A DNA stretch of 64,000 nucleotides from an uncultured Pelagibacteraceae bacterium (GTDB lineage: Bacteria; Pseudomonadota; Alphaproteobacteria; Pelagibacterales; Pelagibacteraceae): contig CACLWW010000004.1 in assembly GCA_902610755.1 (NCBI GenBank), positions 1 to 64,000 of the forward strand, given 5' to 3'. This document shows, piece by piece, positions 19,477 to 30,294 of this stretch. Made by a program: the position numbers and the translations under genes. Below the pieces are notes generated by a model. That model was not told the DNA's origin and made no database searches. It saw only the letters and a program-made list of their open reading frames with translations. Within the stretch, counting starts at the first letter, position 1, and each line of letters starts with the position of its first letter.

Positions 19477-21260
19477 ATAAATTTAGAACACATACTTGTG
19501 GTGAACTCACAAAAAAATTTACTAAAAAAGATGTAATTTTATCTGGCTGGATAAATAAAAAAAGAGATCATGGAAATCTTCTTTTTATCGATCTTAGAGA
19601 TCATTATGGGATAACTCAATGTGTAATTGATAAAGAAAATAAATTTTTTAAAGAATTGGAAAAGCTTCAACTTGAAACAGTTATAAAAATAAATGGAAAA
19701 GTTATAGAAAGAACCAAAGAAACAATTAATAAAGATCTTTTAACAGGGGAGATCGAAGTTGCTATTGAAAAATTCGAAATTGTCGGAAAAACAAAAGAGT
19801 TACCTCTCCCTGTTTTTAGTGATCAAGAATATTCTGAGGAGATAAGACTTAAGTATAGATTTCTAGATTTAAGAAGAAAACAAATTCATAATAATATTAT
19901 ATTAAGATCAAAAGTAATTTCCTTTATTAGAAAAGAAATGGAAAAGATGGATTTTTTAGAGTTTCAAACTCCTATATTAACTTCATCAAGTCCTGAGGGT
20001 GCAAGAGATTTTCTTGTTCCAAGTAGATTAAATCCTGGAAAATTTTACGCTTTACCCCAAGCACCGCAACAATTTAAACAATTAATAATGATTTCTGGCT
20101 TCGATAAATATTTTCAAATTGCGCCATGCTTTAGAGACGAAGATGCGAGAGCAGATAGAAGTCCTGGTGAATTTTACCAACTAGATATAGAGATGTCATT
20201 TGTTGAGCAAGAAGATGTTTTTTCAGTAATTGAAAATCTGTTTCTAAAATTGTTTAAGGAATTTTCGAATAAAAAACTAGCAAGTGAAAAGTTTCCTAGA
20301 ATAAAATATTCCGAAGCAATTGAAAAATATGGAACAGATAAACCTGATCTTAGAAATCCGCTGATTATTTCGAATATTACAGAAATTTTTAGCAGAGATG
20401 ATGTTAAATTTGATATTTTTAAAAAAGAAGTTTCAAAAGGAAAAGTTGTAAAAGCAATCATTACAAAGAATACGAAAGATAAACCAAGAAGTTTTTTTGA
20501 TAATATTGATAATTGGGCCAAGAAAGAGGGTTCAGGCGGTTTGGCATATTTCACCTTTATTGAAGAAAATAACAAAGTTGTAGGCAAAGGTCCTGTCGGA
20601 AAGTTTTTTTCTTCAGAAGCTTGTGAAGAAATTTTAAAATTAACTAATTCCAAAATTGGTGACAGTATTTTTATGTCATGTGGACAAAAAAGAGATGTTG
20701 AAAAAATTCTTTCTTTAGCAAGAAATAAAATTGCTGAGGATTTGAAGTTAATATCTAATGATATATTTTCATTTTGTTGGATAATTGATTATCCTATGTA
20801 TGAACTAGATGAAAAGACAAAAAAAATTAAGTTTAGTCATAATCCTTTTTCAATGCCTCAAGGGATTATTAAAGATATTGATTTTTCCAAACCGTTAGAA
20901 ATGAAAGCATATCAATATGATATTGTTTGTAATGGAATAGAGTTATCTTCTGGCGCCATTAGAAATCATATTCCAGAATTAATGTATAAACTTTTTGAAA
21001 TAGCTGGCTACAAAAAAAAAGATGTGGATAATAAGTTTAGCGGAATGATAAACGCACTAAGTTATGGTGCACCTCCTCACGGTGGAATAGCCCCTGGGAT
21101 TGACAGAATAGTAATGCTACTTGCAAATGAGGCCAATATCAGGGAGGTTACAATGTTCCCAATGAACCAGAACGCTCAAGATTTAATGATGTCAGCACCC
21201 TCTGAAGTCAGCGAAGATCAATTAAAAGAACTTCAGCTTTCAATTACTAAAAAAAAGTAG
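19473..21260 (+). CDS. aspS: Aspartyl-tRNA synthetase (TTG start)
   Basis: RTHTCGELT, GWINKKRDHGNLLFIDLRDHYG, FRDEDARADRSPGEFYQLDIEMSF. Confidence 0.98.
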   Translation: MNKFRTHTCGELTKKFTKKDVILSGWINKKRDHGNLLFIDLRDHYGITQCVIDKENKFFKELEKLQLETVIKINGKVIERTKETINKDLLTGEIEVAIEKFEIVGKTKELPLPVFSDQEYSEEIRLKYRFLDLRRKQIHNNIILRSKVISFIRKEMEKMDFLEFQTPILTSSSPEGARDFLVPSRLNPGKFYALPQAPQQFKQLIMISGFDKYFQIAPCFRDEDARADRSPGEFYQLDIEMSFVEQEDVFSVIENLFLKLFKEFSNKKLASEKFPRIKYSEAIEKYGTDKPDLRNPLIISNITEIFSRDDVKFDIFKKEVSKGKVVKAIITKNTKDKPRSFFDNIDNWAKKEGSGGLAYFTFIEENNKVVGKGPVGKFFSSEACEEILKLTNSKIGDSIFMSCGQKRDVEKILSLARNKIAEDLKLISNDIFSFCWIIDYPMYELDEKTKKIKFSHNPFSMPQGIIKDIDFSKPLEMKAYQYDIVCNGIELSSGAIRNHIPELMYKLFEIAGYKKKDVDNKFSGMINALSYGAPPHGGIAPGIDRIVMLLANEANIREVTMFPMNQNAQDLMMSAPSEVSEDQLKELQLSITKKK

Positions 21261-22091
21261 TTACTTTTTTCCTTTAAGATTTATTCTGATATCTGATAAG
21301 TCAATAAGTTTTCTTTTATAATCGTTTCTTACAAAACCCTTACTGGTGATATCTTTTACTATTTTGATTAATTCGTTATTTTCATCATTCATAGCGCCCA
21401 CATTTTTTTCATCCATCTTGTCTGATTTTCCAATTGATGGAGTGTGAGCAAGATCTTCTCTATTTAAGTATGAAATAGCAAGTTCTCTAAAAATATAATC
21501 TAAAATAGATGAGGCAGATAGAATTCTGTCATTGCCGTAAACTTTCCCCGATGGTTCAAATTTTGTATCTACATAAGCACTAACAAATTCATCTAATGGA
21601 ACGCCATATTGCAAACCTAAAGATATAGCTATTGCAAAATTGTTCATTAAAGCTTTCACTAGCTCACCTTCTTTACTTGTATCGATAAAAATTTCACCAA
21701 TCTTTCCGTCCTCATATTCACCTGTATGTAAATAAACCTTGTGATCTCCAATGGTAGCTTTTTGAATATAACCTTTTCTTCTGTCGGGCATACCAAATCT
21801 TTTATTAACTGTCTCATTCAGATTTTTTACAAAAGTATTATTTACATTTTTGTTGTCATCAATTTTATTTACTGTCTTGACTTGCTTATCTTTATTACTG
21901 AGATTATCTACAGATTTAAGATTTTTGTCTAAATTCTTAGTTTTACGGTTATCAATTTTCATGTCTAATATCTCAAATTTTCCATCTTCTTTTTTTTCAA
22001 GATTTTCTAATTCTTTTTCGTCTATTTTATCAAGGTAGTGACTGACCTTAAAAGTGCAGGTATAAAAGGTTTCAACGAGATATTTTGCCAT
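21261..22091 (-). CDS. TSCPD-domain protein resembling the C-terminus of class II (B12-dependent) ribonucleotide reductase
   Basis: [112 protein letters not shown] resembles the NrdJ C-terminal region; no catalytic domain present. Confidence 0.75.
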   Translation of the reverse strand: MAKYLVETFYTCTFKVSHYLDKIDEKELENLEKKEDGKFEILDMKIDNRKTKNLDKNLKSVDNLSNKDKQVKTVNKIDDNKNVNNTFVKNLNETVNKRFGMPDRRKGYIQKATIGDHKVYLHTGEYEDGKIGEIFIDTSKEGELVKALMNNFAIAISLGLQYGVPLDEFVSAYVDTKFEPSGKVYGNDRILSASSILDYIFRELAISYLNREDLAHTPSIGKSDKMDEKNVGAMNDENNELIKIVKDITSKGFVRNDYKRKLIDLSDIRINLKGKK

Positions 22092-22201
22092 AGTAATTTC
22101 CTTATTTGTTTTGAGTATTTAAGATTCTATTGTATATACAAAATTAATTTTTAGTCTAATTTATTTTTTACAATTTAAAATTGAAAAAAAAATAATTTTT
22201 T

Positions 22202-22558
22202 ATGTTGACTCTATTTAAACAAATTTTCACTTGGTGGAATCATCAAACTATAGGCACCAGACTTCACACCTTTTTTAAAGGAAAGTTTGTTGGTAAAGAT
22301 GAAAACGGTAACAAATACTATGAGAGTAAAAATGGAAGAAGATGGGTTATATATAATGGAGAAGTAGACTCAACAAAAATACCAAATGAATGGTTTTCTT
22401 GGATACATTTTACAAAAAATAAAATTGAAAAAGATCAAAATCAAAAAAAATTTTCTTGGCAAAAGTCTCACAAACCCAATCTTACCGGAACAGATAAAGC
22501 CTATCATCCTAAAAAAAGTGAAAATGAATATAAAAAATATAGATCTTGGAAAGAGTAA
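22202..22558 (+). CDS. NDUFA12/B17.2-family NADH:ubiquinone oxidoreductase accessory subunit
   Basis: TWWNHQTIGTRLHTFFKGKFVGKDENGNKYYESK...RRWVIYNG, W-x-W-I/H and HKPNLTGT pattern. Confidence 0.9.
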   Translation: MLTLFKQIFTWWNHQTIGTRLHTFFKGKFVGKDENGNKYYESKNGRRWVIYNGEVDSTKIPNEWFSWIHFTKNKIEKDQNQKKFSWQKSHKPNLTGTDKAYHPKKSENEYKKYRSWKE

Positions 22559-22925
22559 AATATCAATAATCTCAATTTTCTTTTATCTTTTGACAATAAT
22601 CATTGTTCAAGCCGATGATCAAGATTATTTTGGAAAAAAAATCGATATCAGAATTTTAGACAAACTTAGTTCAAAAAGTAAATTATTAAAATTAGATATT
22701 GGCGAAAATTTTTCGTATAAGAATTTGGAAATCAAAGTTTTAAAATGTAAAAACTCTAAGTTTGATGATAATCCAGAAATAACCACTTATCTTCAAGTTA
22801 AAGATAGTAAAAATTCTAATAATGATGAGGTTTTTGTTTTTAATGGATGGACTTTTTCATCTAGTCCGTCTATTCAAGTTTTTGATCATCCAGTCTATGA
22901 TTTGTGGATTTTAAAGTGTTACTAA
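22524..22925 (+). CDS. DUF2155 domain-containing protein
   Basis: ORF trimmed to MNIKNIDLGKSK...; VFNGWTFSSSPSIQVFDHPVYDLWILKC is a DUF2155-type C-terminus; follows NDUFA12 as in other Alphaproteobacteria. Confidence 0.82.
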   Translation: MNIKNIDLGKSKISIISIFFYLLTIIIVQADDQDYFGKKIDIRILDKLSSKSKLLKLDIGENFSYKNLEIKVLKCKNSKFDDNPEITTYLQVKDSKNSNNDEVFVFNGWTFSSSPSIQVFDHPVYDLWILKCY

Positions 22926-24259
22926 ACAATTTTCTCGTTGTCTAGCCAAGTAACATTAAATTTTGATTCAATAAATTTTTCGTGATTTAAAAGTTTTTTG
23001 TGTAACTTTATTGTTGTCGTAATTCCCTCTATAACAAACTCATCTAAAGATCTTAAAGTTCGCTGTATCGCCTCTGTTCTGTTTCTTCCATGGCAAATTA
23101 GCTTACATACCATACTATCATAATAAGGTGTTACTTTGAAACCTTGATAAATTGAGCTATCTACTCTTGTTCTAAACCCAGACGGTTGATGACACATTCC
23201 AATCAATCCTGGTGAAGGCTGAAAGTTTCTACTCGGGTCCTCCGCATTTATTCTACACTCAATAGCATGACCTCTAGGATTAATATCGGATTGTTCTAAG
23301 GCAGTATTTCCTGTAAATGCAATCCATATTTGTTCTTTAATGATATCAATTCCAGTAACCATCTCTGTAACAGGATGTTCAACTTGCACTCTTGTATTCA
23401 TTTCTAAAAAATAAAATTTTCCGTCTTCATAAATAAACTCTACTGTTCCAGCTCCCTCGTAACCAATTTTTGATACCATATTTACTGTCCTATCGAATAG
23501 ATCTTTACGAATTACATCAGTTAAGACAGGACTTGGAGTTTCTTCAATTAATTTTTGATGTCGTCTTTGAACAGAGCAATCTCTTTCATGTAAGTGAACT
23601 GTATGATTTTTTCCTGAAAGTACTTGAACTTCAATATGACGTGGATTTTGAAAAAATTTTTCAATATACACCTCGTCATTCGCAAAAAATTTTTTGGCTT
23701 CTGATTTAGCAGTCAAAAATAAGTTATCAAATTCTTTTTCAGACCTAACAATTTTCATTCCCTTTCCACCACCCCCACCAGCAGCTTTTATTAGGATAGG
23801 AAAACCGATTTCTTTGGCTAACTTTTTACCACTTTCTAAATCTGAAATACCACTTTCAGAACCCTCAATAACAGGTAAACCATATTTTTTCGCAATTTTT
23901 TTTGCTTCAATTTTATCACCCATCATTTTAATAAGTTTTGATGAAGGCCCAATAAATTTTATGTTGTTTTCTTCAAGCATACTAGCAAAATTAAAATTTT
24001 CTGACAAAAATCCATAACCTGGATGCACTGCTTCGGAATTAGTTATTTCTATTGCAGATAATATTGCTGGAATGTTTAAATAACTGTTTGCAGGTTGATG
24101 TGAGCCAACACAAACACTTTCATCAGCTAATTTAACATGCATACTTTCTTTATCTACATCTGAATGTATTGCAACTGTTTGTATTCCCCACTCTTTACAT
24201 GCTCTTATAATTCTAACAGCTATCTCACCTCTATTGGCTATTAAAATTTTTTTGAACAT
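22922..24259 (-). CDS. accC: Acetyl-CoA carboxylase, biotin carboxylase subunit
   Basis: MFKKILIANRGEIAVRIIRACKE, KAAGGGGGKGMK, EMNTRVQVEHPVTE. Confidence 0.98.
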   Translation of the reverse strand: MFKKILIANRGEIAVRIIRACKEWGIQTVAIHSDVDKESMHVKLADESVCVGSHQPANSYLNIPAILSAIEITNSEAVHPGYGFLSENFNFASMLEENNIKFIGPSSKLIKMMGDKIEAKKIAKKYGLPVIEGSESGISDLESGKKLAKEIGFPILIKAAGGGGGKGMKIVRSEKEFDNLFLTAKSEAKKFFANDEVYIEKFFQNPRHIEVQVLSGKNHTVHLHERDCSVQRRHQKLIEETPSPVLTDVIRKDLFDRTVNMVSKIGYEGAGTVEFIYEDGKFYFLEMNTRVQVEHPVTEMVTGIDIIKEQIWIAFTGNTALEQSDINPRGHAIECRINAEDPSRNFQPSPGLIGMCHQPSGFRTRVDSSIYQGFKVTPYYDSMVCKLICHGRNRTEAIQRTLRSLDEFVIEGITTTIKLHKKLLNHEKFIESKFNVTWLDNEKIV

Positions 24260-24263
24260 CTTT

Positions 24264-24680
24264 TTAATCGATTACTACGAGAGTCTGGCCATATTCAACA
24301 GGTTGACCATCTTCAACATTTACGCTCTTAACAACACCATCTTTAGGGGAAGGAACATGATTCATTGTTTTCATAGCTTCAACTATCATGACGGTATCAC
24401 CTTTTTTAATTTTTTTTCCAATTTCAACAAATTTTTTTGCTCCTGGTTCAGGCGCCAAATATGCTGTTCCTATAATTGGGGATTTTATTTCGGTTCCAGA
24501 TATAGTCTCTACCTTTTTATTATTTCTTTCTATTGTAATTTCTGGAGGTATATTTTGACTTACTTTAGCTTGTCTAGACACCTTTATCCTTGTCTCTTTC
24601 TCAGAATATTCAAGTTCAGTCAGTTTAAATTCTTCTAAGTTATCGACCAGTTCTTTAATTAATTTTTTATTTATTTTCAT
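24264..24680 (-). CDS. accB: Biotin carboxyl carrier protein of acetyl-CoA carboxylase
   Basis: VEAMKTMNHVPS biotinylation site. Confidence 0.97.
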   Translation of the reverse strand: MKINKKLIKELVDNLEEFKLTELEYSEKETRIKVSRQAKVSQNIPPEITIERNNKKVETISGTEIKSPIIGTAYLAPEPGAKKFVEIGKKIKKGDTVMIVEAMKTMNHVPSPKDGVVKSVNVEDGQPVEYGQTLVVID

Positions 24681-25116
24681 TTTTTAAAAGTTTATGCATT
24701 GCTATTATGGCTAAAATATATCCATCACTTCCAAGACCAAAAATCCCACCATTTACCACATCACTTATTAGTGATTTTTGTCTAAATTCCTCTCTTTTGT
24801 AAATATTTGATATATGTACCTCTATTTTCTTTTTTTTACATATTTCTAATGCGTCTCTGATAGCTACTGATGTATGGGTGAACGCCGCAGCATTTATGAT
24901 TACTCCATCAAATTTTTCATTTGCTGATTGTATTATAGATACAATTTCACCTTCGACATTCGATTGAATAAATTCAACTCTAAGATCAAGTTCTTTACAT
25001 TTTTCTTCACATTTCTTTTTTAACTCTTCATAAGATATTGAACCATATTGTGATTGTTCTCTTTGACCTAATAGATTAAGATTTGGACCATTTAGAAAAA
25101 GTATTTTTAAACTCAT
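24667..25116 (-). CDS. aroQ: 3-dehydroquinate dehydratase type II
   Basis: LFLNGPNLNLLGQREQSQYG. Confidence 0.97.
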   Translation of the reverse strand: MSLKILFLNGPNLNLLGQREQSQYGSISYEELKKKCEEKCKELDLRVEFIQSNVEGEIVSIIQSANEKFDGVIINAAAFTHTSVAIRDALEICKKKKIEVHISNIYKREEFRQKSLISDVVNGGIFGLGSDGYILAIIAMHKLLKNENK

Positions 25117-25128
25117 AAGTTATACATA

Positions 25129-25347
25129 ATGAAAAAAAGCAAAAAAATCAAAATTATTTTGAATGGGAAGTCGAGATCTTTGCGAAATACAACATCGGTT
25201 TATGATTTAATGAGGTCTTTAAAATTATCGATAAACAAAGTCGCCATTGAATTGAATAAAGAAATAATAAATAAAAAAAAAATAAAAAATCTATATTTAA
25301 AAAATAAAGATAAGATTGAAATAGTTCATTTTATTGGAGGAGGGTAA
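25129..25347 (+). CDS. thiS: Sulfur carrier protein ThiS
   Basis: Ubiquitin-like, ends VHFIGGG. Confidence 0.93.
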   Translation: MKKSKKIKIILNGKSRSLRNTTSVYDLMRSLKLSINKVAIELNKEIINKKKIKNLYLKNKDKIEIVHFIGGG

Positions 25348-26117
25348 TGATGGATTTTTTAAAAATTGCTAATAAAAGATTTAAGTCTAGGTTAATTGTA
25401 GGCACTGGTAAATATAAAAGTTTTTCAGAATGTGCAAAAGCAATTAAATATTCAGGTGCTGAAATAGTTACTGTAGCAGTGAGAAGAGTAAATATAGTTG
25501 ATAAAAAGAAACCTTTATTAATGGACTATATCGATCCAAAAAAAATAACTTATCTTCCTAACACAGCTGGATGTTTTACCTCAGAAGATGCACTTAGAAC
25601 TTTGCGATTAGCAAGAGAAATAGGAGGCTGGAAACTAGTGAAACTTGAAGTTTTAGGAGATAAAAAAACTTTGTTTCCAGATATGATTGAGACTTTGAGA
25701 TCGACTGAAATTTTATCAAAAGAGGGATTTAAAGTAATGGTTTATTGTAGTGATGATCCACTGATGGCAAAACGTTTAGAAGATTCAGGTGCAGTTGCAA
25801 TTATGCCATTAGCAGCTCCAATCGGATCTGGCTTAGGTATTCAAAATTATACAAATATTAAAATAATAAGAAATCAAACTAAACTACCCGTTATAATTGA
25901 TGCAGGTATTGGACAAGCCTCAGATGCTGCAATCGCTATGGAATTAGGGTGTGATGGAGTTTTAATAAATACCGCAATTGCTAAAGCGATGAAGCCATTT
26001 GAAATGGCAGAAGCCATGAAGTTTGCAGTTATTGCTGGCAGGAAATCATTTATTTCTGGAAGAATTTCAAAAACTTTACTCGGATCTCCCTCAACAACGA
26101 ACAAAGGTATTATCTAG
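25347..26117 (+). CDS. thiG: Thiazole synthase
   Basis: [56 protein letters not shown]. Confidence 0.97.
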   Translation: MMDFLKIANKRFKSRLIVGTGKYKSFSECAKAIKYSGAEIVTVAVRRVNIVDKKKPLLMDYIDPKKITYLPNTAGCFTSEDALRTLRLAREIGGWKLVKLEVLGDKKTLFPDMIETLRSTEILSKEGFKVMVYCSDDPLMAKRLEDSGAVAIMPLAAPIGSGLGIQNYTNIKIIRNQTKLPVIIDAGIGQASDAAIAMELGCDGVLINTAIAKAMKPFEMAEAMKFAVIAGRKSFISGRISKTLLGSPSTTNKGII

Positions 26118-27873
26118 GTCTTTTACTTTTATTTTTTCTATAAAACTTTTTCTTTTTAAAATTTTTCGATTTAAAATTTGACTTATTTTTAAGGTTTTTT
26201 TCAATTTTTTTTTCGATTGTTATTTTTTTAAGTTCAACAGTATTTTCAAGTTTCTCTAAAACTTTTTTGCTTTTGTTAAAAAATTCAATTTTATACTCAG
26301 GGACTAATAAGGATAAATCTCCAACAAAATTCATTTTAATTTTATTTTTCTTCTCGATGTAGAGTATATCTTCTTTAAAATTCTCATTGAGAAAATTTTT
26401 AATTTTTTCAGGTATGGTTATTTGAACTATTTTTGATTTATTTTTAACAGCATTAATCTCAACAGTTTTCATAACCTTCTGAGCAAAAGACTCGTTTGTA
26501 AGAGATATATTCCATTGAACACTACTCTCCCTTAATCTTTGACGGGACATTTCGAGTAACCCAAAGCTACTTATTCTTCCAATTTGAATTCTTGCCCTGT
26601 CTTTTCTGCACCTTTCCTTTAATCTCCTTTCAACTTGTCTACGATTACCAAAGCTCATCATATCAATAAAATCAATTATAATTAATCCAGAAAGATCTCT
26701 TATTTTTATTTGTCTTGCAATTTCCTCTGCTGCTTCAAGATTAGTATCTAGTGCTGTACTTTCAACATTTTTTTGTTTAATTGATCTTCCTGAGTTTACA
26801 TCAATCGACACTAAAGCCTCTGTCGGATTAATAACTAAATAACCACCCGAAGATAATTTAACTTGTGTGTCATAAATATCATTTAATTTATTCTCAATAT
26901 TTTCCTTTATGAATAAAGGAACTTTATCCCTATATTTTTTAATTTTTTTGACATGACTAGGCATTAAAATTTTCATAAAATTTTTTGCTTTTTGATATCC
27001 ATCATTACCATCTATAATTATATTTTGAGTTTCATCGTCGTAAATATCTCTTAAAGTTCTTTTTATTATGTCACTTTCCTGATGAATTAATTTTGGTGCA
27101 ATTGAATTCATTGCATTTTCTTTAATAGTTTCCCAAGACTTAATCAAACTTTGTAGGTCATAATTAATTTCATTTTTACTTTTATTTGATCCAGCAGTTC
27201 TTACTATTAATCCCATTTCTTTTGGAATAACTATTTCGTTAAGAATTGATCTTATTTTTTTTCTTTCACCAGAATTAAAAATTTTTCTTGAAATTCCTCC
27301 ACCTTTTGGAGTGTTTGGCATTAAGACTATATACTTTCCTGCAATAGATATAAAAGTTGAAAGAGCTGCACCTTTTAAACCTCTCTCGTCCTTTAATACC
27401 TGAACTAATATAACTTGATTTGGTTTTATAACTTCTTGAATTTTGTATCTCTTGGAAGGAGCTCTGCTTTGCTTAATGTTTCCATCATTTTGATTTTCTA
27501 TTTCTGGTTTTTTTTCAACGGCATCATTATCATTTTTTTCATTATCTATTTCCTCTTCCTCACTTTTTTTAGCCAATTCCTCTCTTACTTTTTTTTCCTC
27601 TTCCTTTATTTTTTCTAAATCGCTTGTTGGTATTTGGTAATAATCTGATTGAATATCATTAAAAGATAAAAAGCCATGCCTTTCCCTTCCAAAATCGATA
27701 AATGCAGCCTGGAGAGATGGTTCGATCCTACTTACTTTTCCTAAATAAATATTGTTTTTAATGAGAGTATTTTTTATACCTTCATATTCATAGTCTTCAA
27801 TATTTCCGTTTTCTTTAAGAACAACGCGTGTTTCATCTGGATGCGAAGCATCGATGTATAAATTCTTTTCCAT
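26110..27873 (-). CDS. rne: Ribonuclease E/G
   Basis: Trimmed to [18 protein letters not shown]1-like region [60 protein letters not shown]. Confidence 0.93.
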   Translation of the reverse strand: MEKNLYIDASHPDETRVVLKENGNIEDYEYEGIKNTLIKNNIYLGKVSRIEPSLQAAFIDFGRERHGFLSFNDIQSDYYQIPTSDLEKIKEEEKKVREELAKKSEEEEIDNEKNDNDAVEKKPEIENQNDGNIKQSRAPSKRYKIQEVIKPNQVILVQVLKDERGLKGAALSTFISIAGKYIVLMPNTPKGGGISRKIFNSGERKKIRSILNEIVIPKEMGLIVRTAGSNKSKNEINYDLQSLIKSWETIKENAMNSIAPKLIHQESDIIKRTLRDIYDDETQNIIIDGNDGYQKAKNFMKILMPSHVKKIKKYRDKVPLFIKENIENKLNDIYDTQVKLSSGGYLVINPTEALVSIDVNSGRSIKQKNVESTALDTNLEAAEEIARQIKIRDLSGLIIIDFIDMMSFGNRRQVERRLKERCRKDRARIQIGRISSFGLLEMSRQRLRESSVQWNISLTNESFAQKVMKTVEINAVKNKSKIVQITIPEKIKNFLNENFKEDILYIEKKNKIKMNFVGDLSLLVPEYKIEFFNKSKKVLEKLENTVELKKITIEKKIEKNLKNKSNFKSKNFKKKKFYRKNKSKRPR

Positions 27874-27951
27874 AATTTTAGTGTTAAACTTTTCATTTTT
27901 TAAATTCTGATGCCTTAACTTTAACAAATTCATGAATTAAATGAAACTAAA

Positions 27952-30294
27952 ATGAGTGAGTATTTTAAAAAAACGTTAATAATTTTCTTGTCATCAATTT
28001 TACTATTGTTGATTGTAACCATTTCAATATTATGGGGTTTTTCTAATGATTTGCCTGACTATAAGTTTTTAAAGAATTATAAAGCGCCTGTATCAAGTAA
28101 AGTCTACTCAGGAGATGGCGACTTAATTCAAGATTTTTCATCCGAGAAAAGAATTTTCATACCTTATAATTCGATTCCACCAAAAGTTATAAATGCATTT
28201 CTTTCAGCAGAGGATAAAAATTTTTTTGATCATCCTGGTGTTGATGCAAAGGGAGTGCTTAGAGCAGTGATTAAAAATTTTTCAAATATAATAAATTCAA
28301 GAAGATTAGAGGGGGCCTCTACAATTACCCAGCAAGTAGCAAAAAATTTTTTATTATCTAATGAGGTCAGTTTGAATAGAAAACTTAAAGAAGCTATATT
28401 GGCATTTAGAATAGAAAGAAGTCTTAGCAAAGAGAGGATTCTTGAACTTTATTTAAATCAGATTTATTTAGGTCAAGGAACTTACGGTATTGCATCTGCA
28501 AGCTTAGAGTATTTTGATAAATCTGTTGATGAACTTGAATATGTTGAGGCAGCTTTATTAGCTGCTTTACCAAAAGCACCAAGTAGATACAATCCTTATA
28601 AAAATGAAAAACTTGCCAAATTCAGACGAGATTTAGTTTTAAAGAATCTACTTGATAATAATTATATAGATAAAAAAAAGTATGAAGAATTAAAAAGTTC
28701 CAAGATTAAATTAAAAAAAAGAGAAAAAGTTTTTTTAGAAGATTCTAGATATTATGTTGAAGAAATACGAAAAAATACAATTAAACAACTTGGATATGAT
28801 AAAGTCTATAAAGAAGGTTTAAATATTAAAACGCCTCTCAACTTAAGGCTTCAAAAATTAGCAACTAATTCTTTGAGAGAAGGGATTGAAAAATATGATA
28901 GAAGAAAAGGATGGAGGGGACCAATTCAAAATATTGATCTTAGTATAAAAGAATGGCCTGATAAAATTAAATTAAAAAAACTTGAAAAAACTCTAGACTG
29001 GAAAATTGCAAGAGTTACAAAAATTGGTATTTCAAACTTTGAAATCATTACTTCAAATGGAGATAAAGGTTTTATTACAAATGAAAATATTAAATGGACA
29101 AGAAAAACAAATACCTCTTTTAAAGAGGGGGATATTATTTATGTAAAAAAAAAAGAGGGATCTAATGAGTACATCTTAAAACAACTCCCTGCTGCAAATG
29201 GAGCTATCGTAGTAATGGACCCATACAACGGAAGAGTTCTAGCTCTGAGTGGCGGTTTTAGTTTTAATCAAAGTGAATTTAATAGAGCAACACAGGCACA
29301 AAGACAGCCAGGATCTGCATTCAAACCTTTTGTTTACGCAGCTGCTTTAGAAAATGGCTATTCTCCATCAACATTAGTTTTAGATGCACCATTAGTCTTA
29401 GAACAAGGAACAGATTTAAAAATGTGGAAACCAGAAAATTATGGTAAAAAGTTTTATGGACCATCCACTTTGAGGATGGGTCTTGAGAAATCAAGAAATC
29501 TTATGACTGTGAGAATTTCACAGGACTTGGGTCTAAAAAAGATCACTAAAATTTCAAAAGAGCTAGGTATTTATGAAAATCCAGATGAACTACTTTCAAT
29601 TTCTTTGGGATCTGCCGAGACTACTTTACTAAAATTAACTAGTGCATACTGTTCATTTGTAAATGGAGGAAAATTAATTAAACCAAAACTAATTGACAGA
29701 ATTCAAGACAGTGAGGGAAACACAATATTTAAAACTGAAGTAAGAAAATGTAGAAATTGCGAGGATGTATCAATGCAAAGTAATGATGTTCCTGAAATTA
29801 AAGATGACTCCAAACAAATTTTCTCTCCCCAGACTGCATATCAAATTACATCAATTTTAGAGGGAGCAACTAAAACTGGGACAGCAAAAAAATTGAGAGA
29901 TTTAAAAATGGATCTTGCTGGTAAAACTGGAACAACAAACAAAAATACAGATACCTGGTTTATAGGTTTTACATCAGATTTAGTAATAGGTGTTTATGTA
30001 GGTTATGATGAACCAAAATCACTTGGAAAATTTGAAACTGGAGCTAAAACAGCAATGCCAATATTTAAAAGTTTTATAAAATCAGCTTTAAAAAAAGAAA
30101 ATACGAGACCATTTAAAGTACCTGAAAACATTACTATGATGGTTGTTGATTCTAAAACTGGAAAAAAAGTAAGCTTTGCTTCAAAGAAAACATTAATAGA
30201 GTCTTTTAAGAGCAATAAAGTTCTAGAAAAAACTAATATTTCGAAAAAAATTAATAATAGATTTAACAATAATAATATATTAAGGTTTTATTAA
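27952..30294 (+). CDS. mrcA: Penicillin-binding protein 1A
   Basis: Glycosyltransferase motif EDKNFFDHPG and EGASTITQQVAKN; transpeptidase RQPGSAFKPF and AGKTGTTN. Confidence 0.95.
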   Translation: MSEYFKKTLIIFLSSILLLLIVTISILWGFSNDLPDYKFLKNYKAPVSSKVYSGDGDLIQDFSSEKRIFIPYNSIPPKVINAFLSAEDKNFFDHPGVDAKGVLRAVIKNFSNIINSRRLEGASTITQQVAKNFLLSNEVSLNRKLKEAILAFRIERSLSKERILELYLNQIYLGQGTYGIASASLEYFDKSVDELEYVEAALLAALPKAPSRYNPYKNEKLAKFRRDLVLKNLLDNNYIDKKKYEELKSSKIKLKKREKVFLEDSRYYVEEIRKNTIKQLGYDKVYKEGLNIKTPLNLRLQKLATNSLREGIEKYDRRKGWRGPIQNIDLSIKEWPDKIKLKKLEKTLDWKIARVTKIGISNFEIITSNGDKGFITNENIKWTRKTNTSFKEGDIIYVKKKEGSNEYILKQLPAANGAIVVMDPYNGRVLALSGGFSFNQSEFNRATQAQRQPGSAFKPFVYAAALENGYSPSTLVLDAPLVLEQGTDLKMWKPENYGKKFYGPSTLRMGLEKSRNLMTVRISQDLGLKKITKISKELGIYENPDELLSISLGSAETTLLKLTSAYCSFVNGGKLIKPKLIDRIQDSEGNTIFKTEVRKCRNCEDVSMQSNDVPEIKDDSKQIFSPQTAYQITSILEGATKTGTAKKLRDLKMDLAGKTGTTNKNTDTWFIGFTSDLVIGVYVGYDEPKSLGKFETGAKTAMPIFKSFIKSALKKENTRPFKVPENITMMVVDSKTGKKVSFASKKTLIESFKSNKVLEKTNISKKINNRFNNNNILRFY

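Noticed and set aside
20174-20653. Minus-strand 159-aa ORF inside aspS
   Set aside because: Antisense to a strongly conserved gene, no start-site signals or recognisable family.
23694-24017. Plus-strand 107-aa ORF inside accC
   Set aside because: Antisense shadow of the biotin carboxylase ATP-grasp region.
25117-25128. Possible TPP riboswitch upstream of thiS
   Set aside because: Only 12 bp separate aroQ and thiS, so no room for an aptamer outside coding sequence; no TPP core motif seen.
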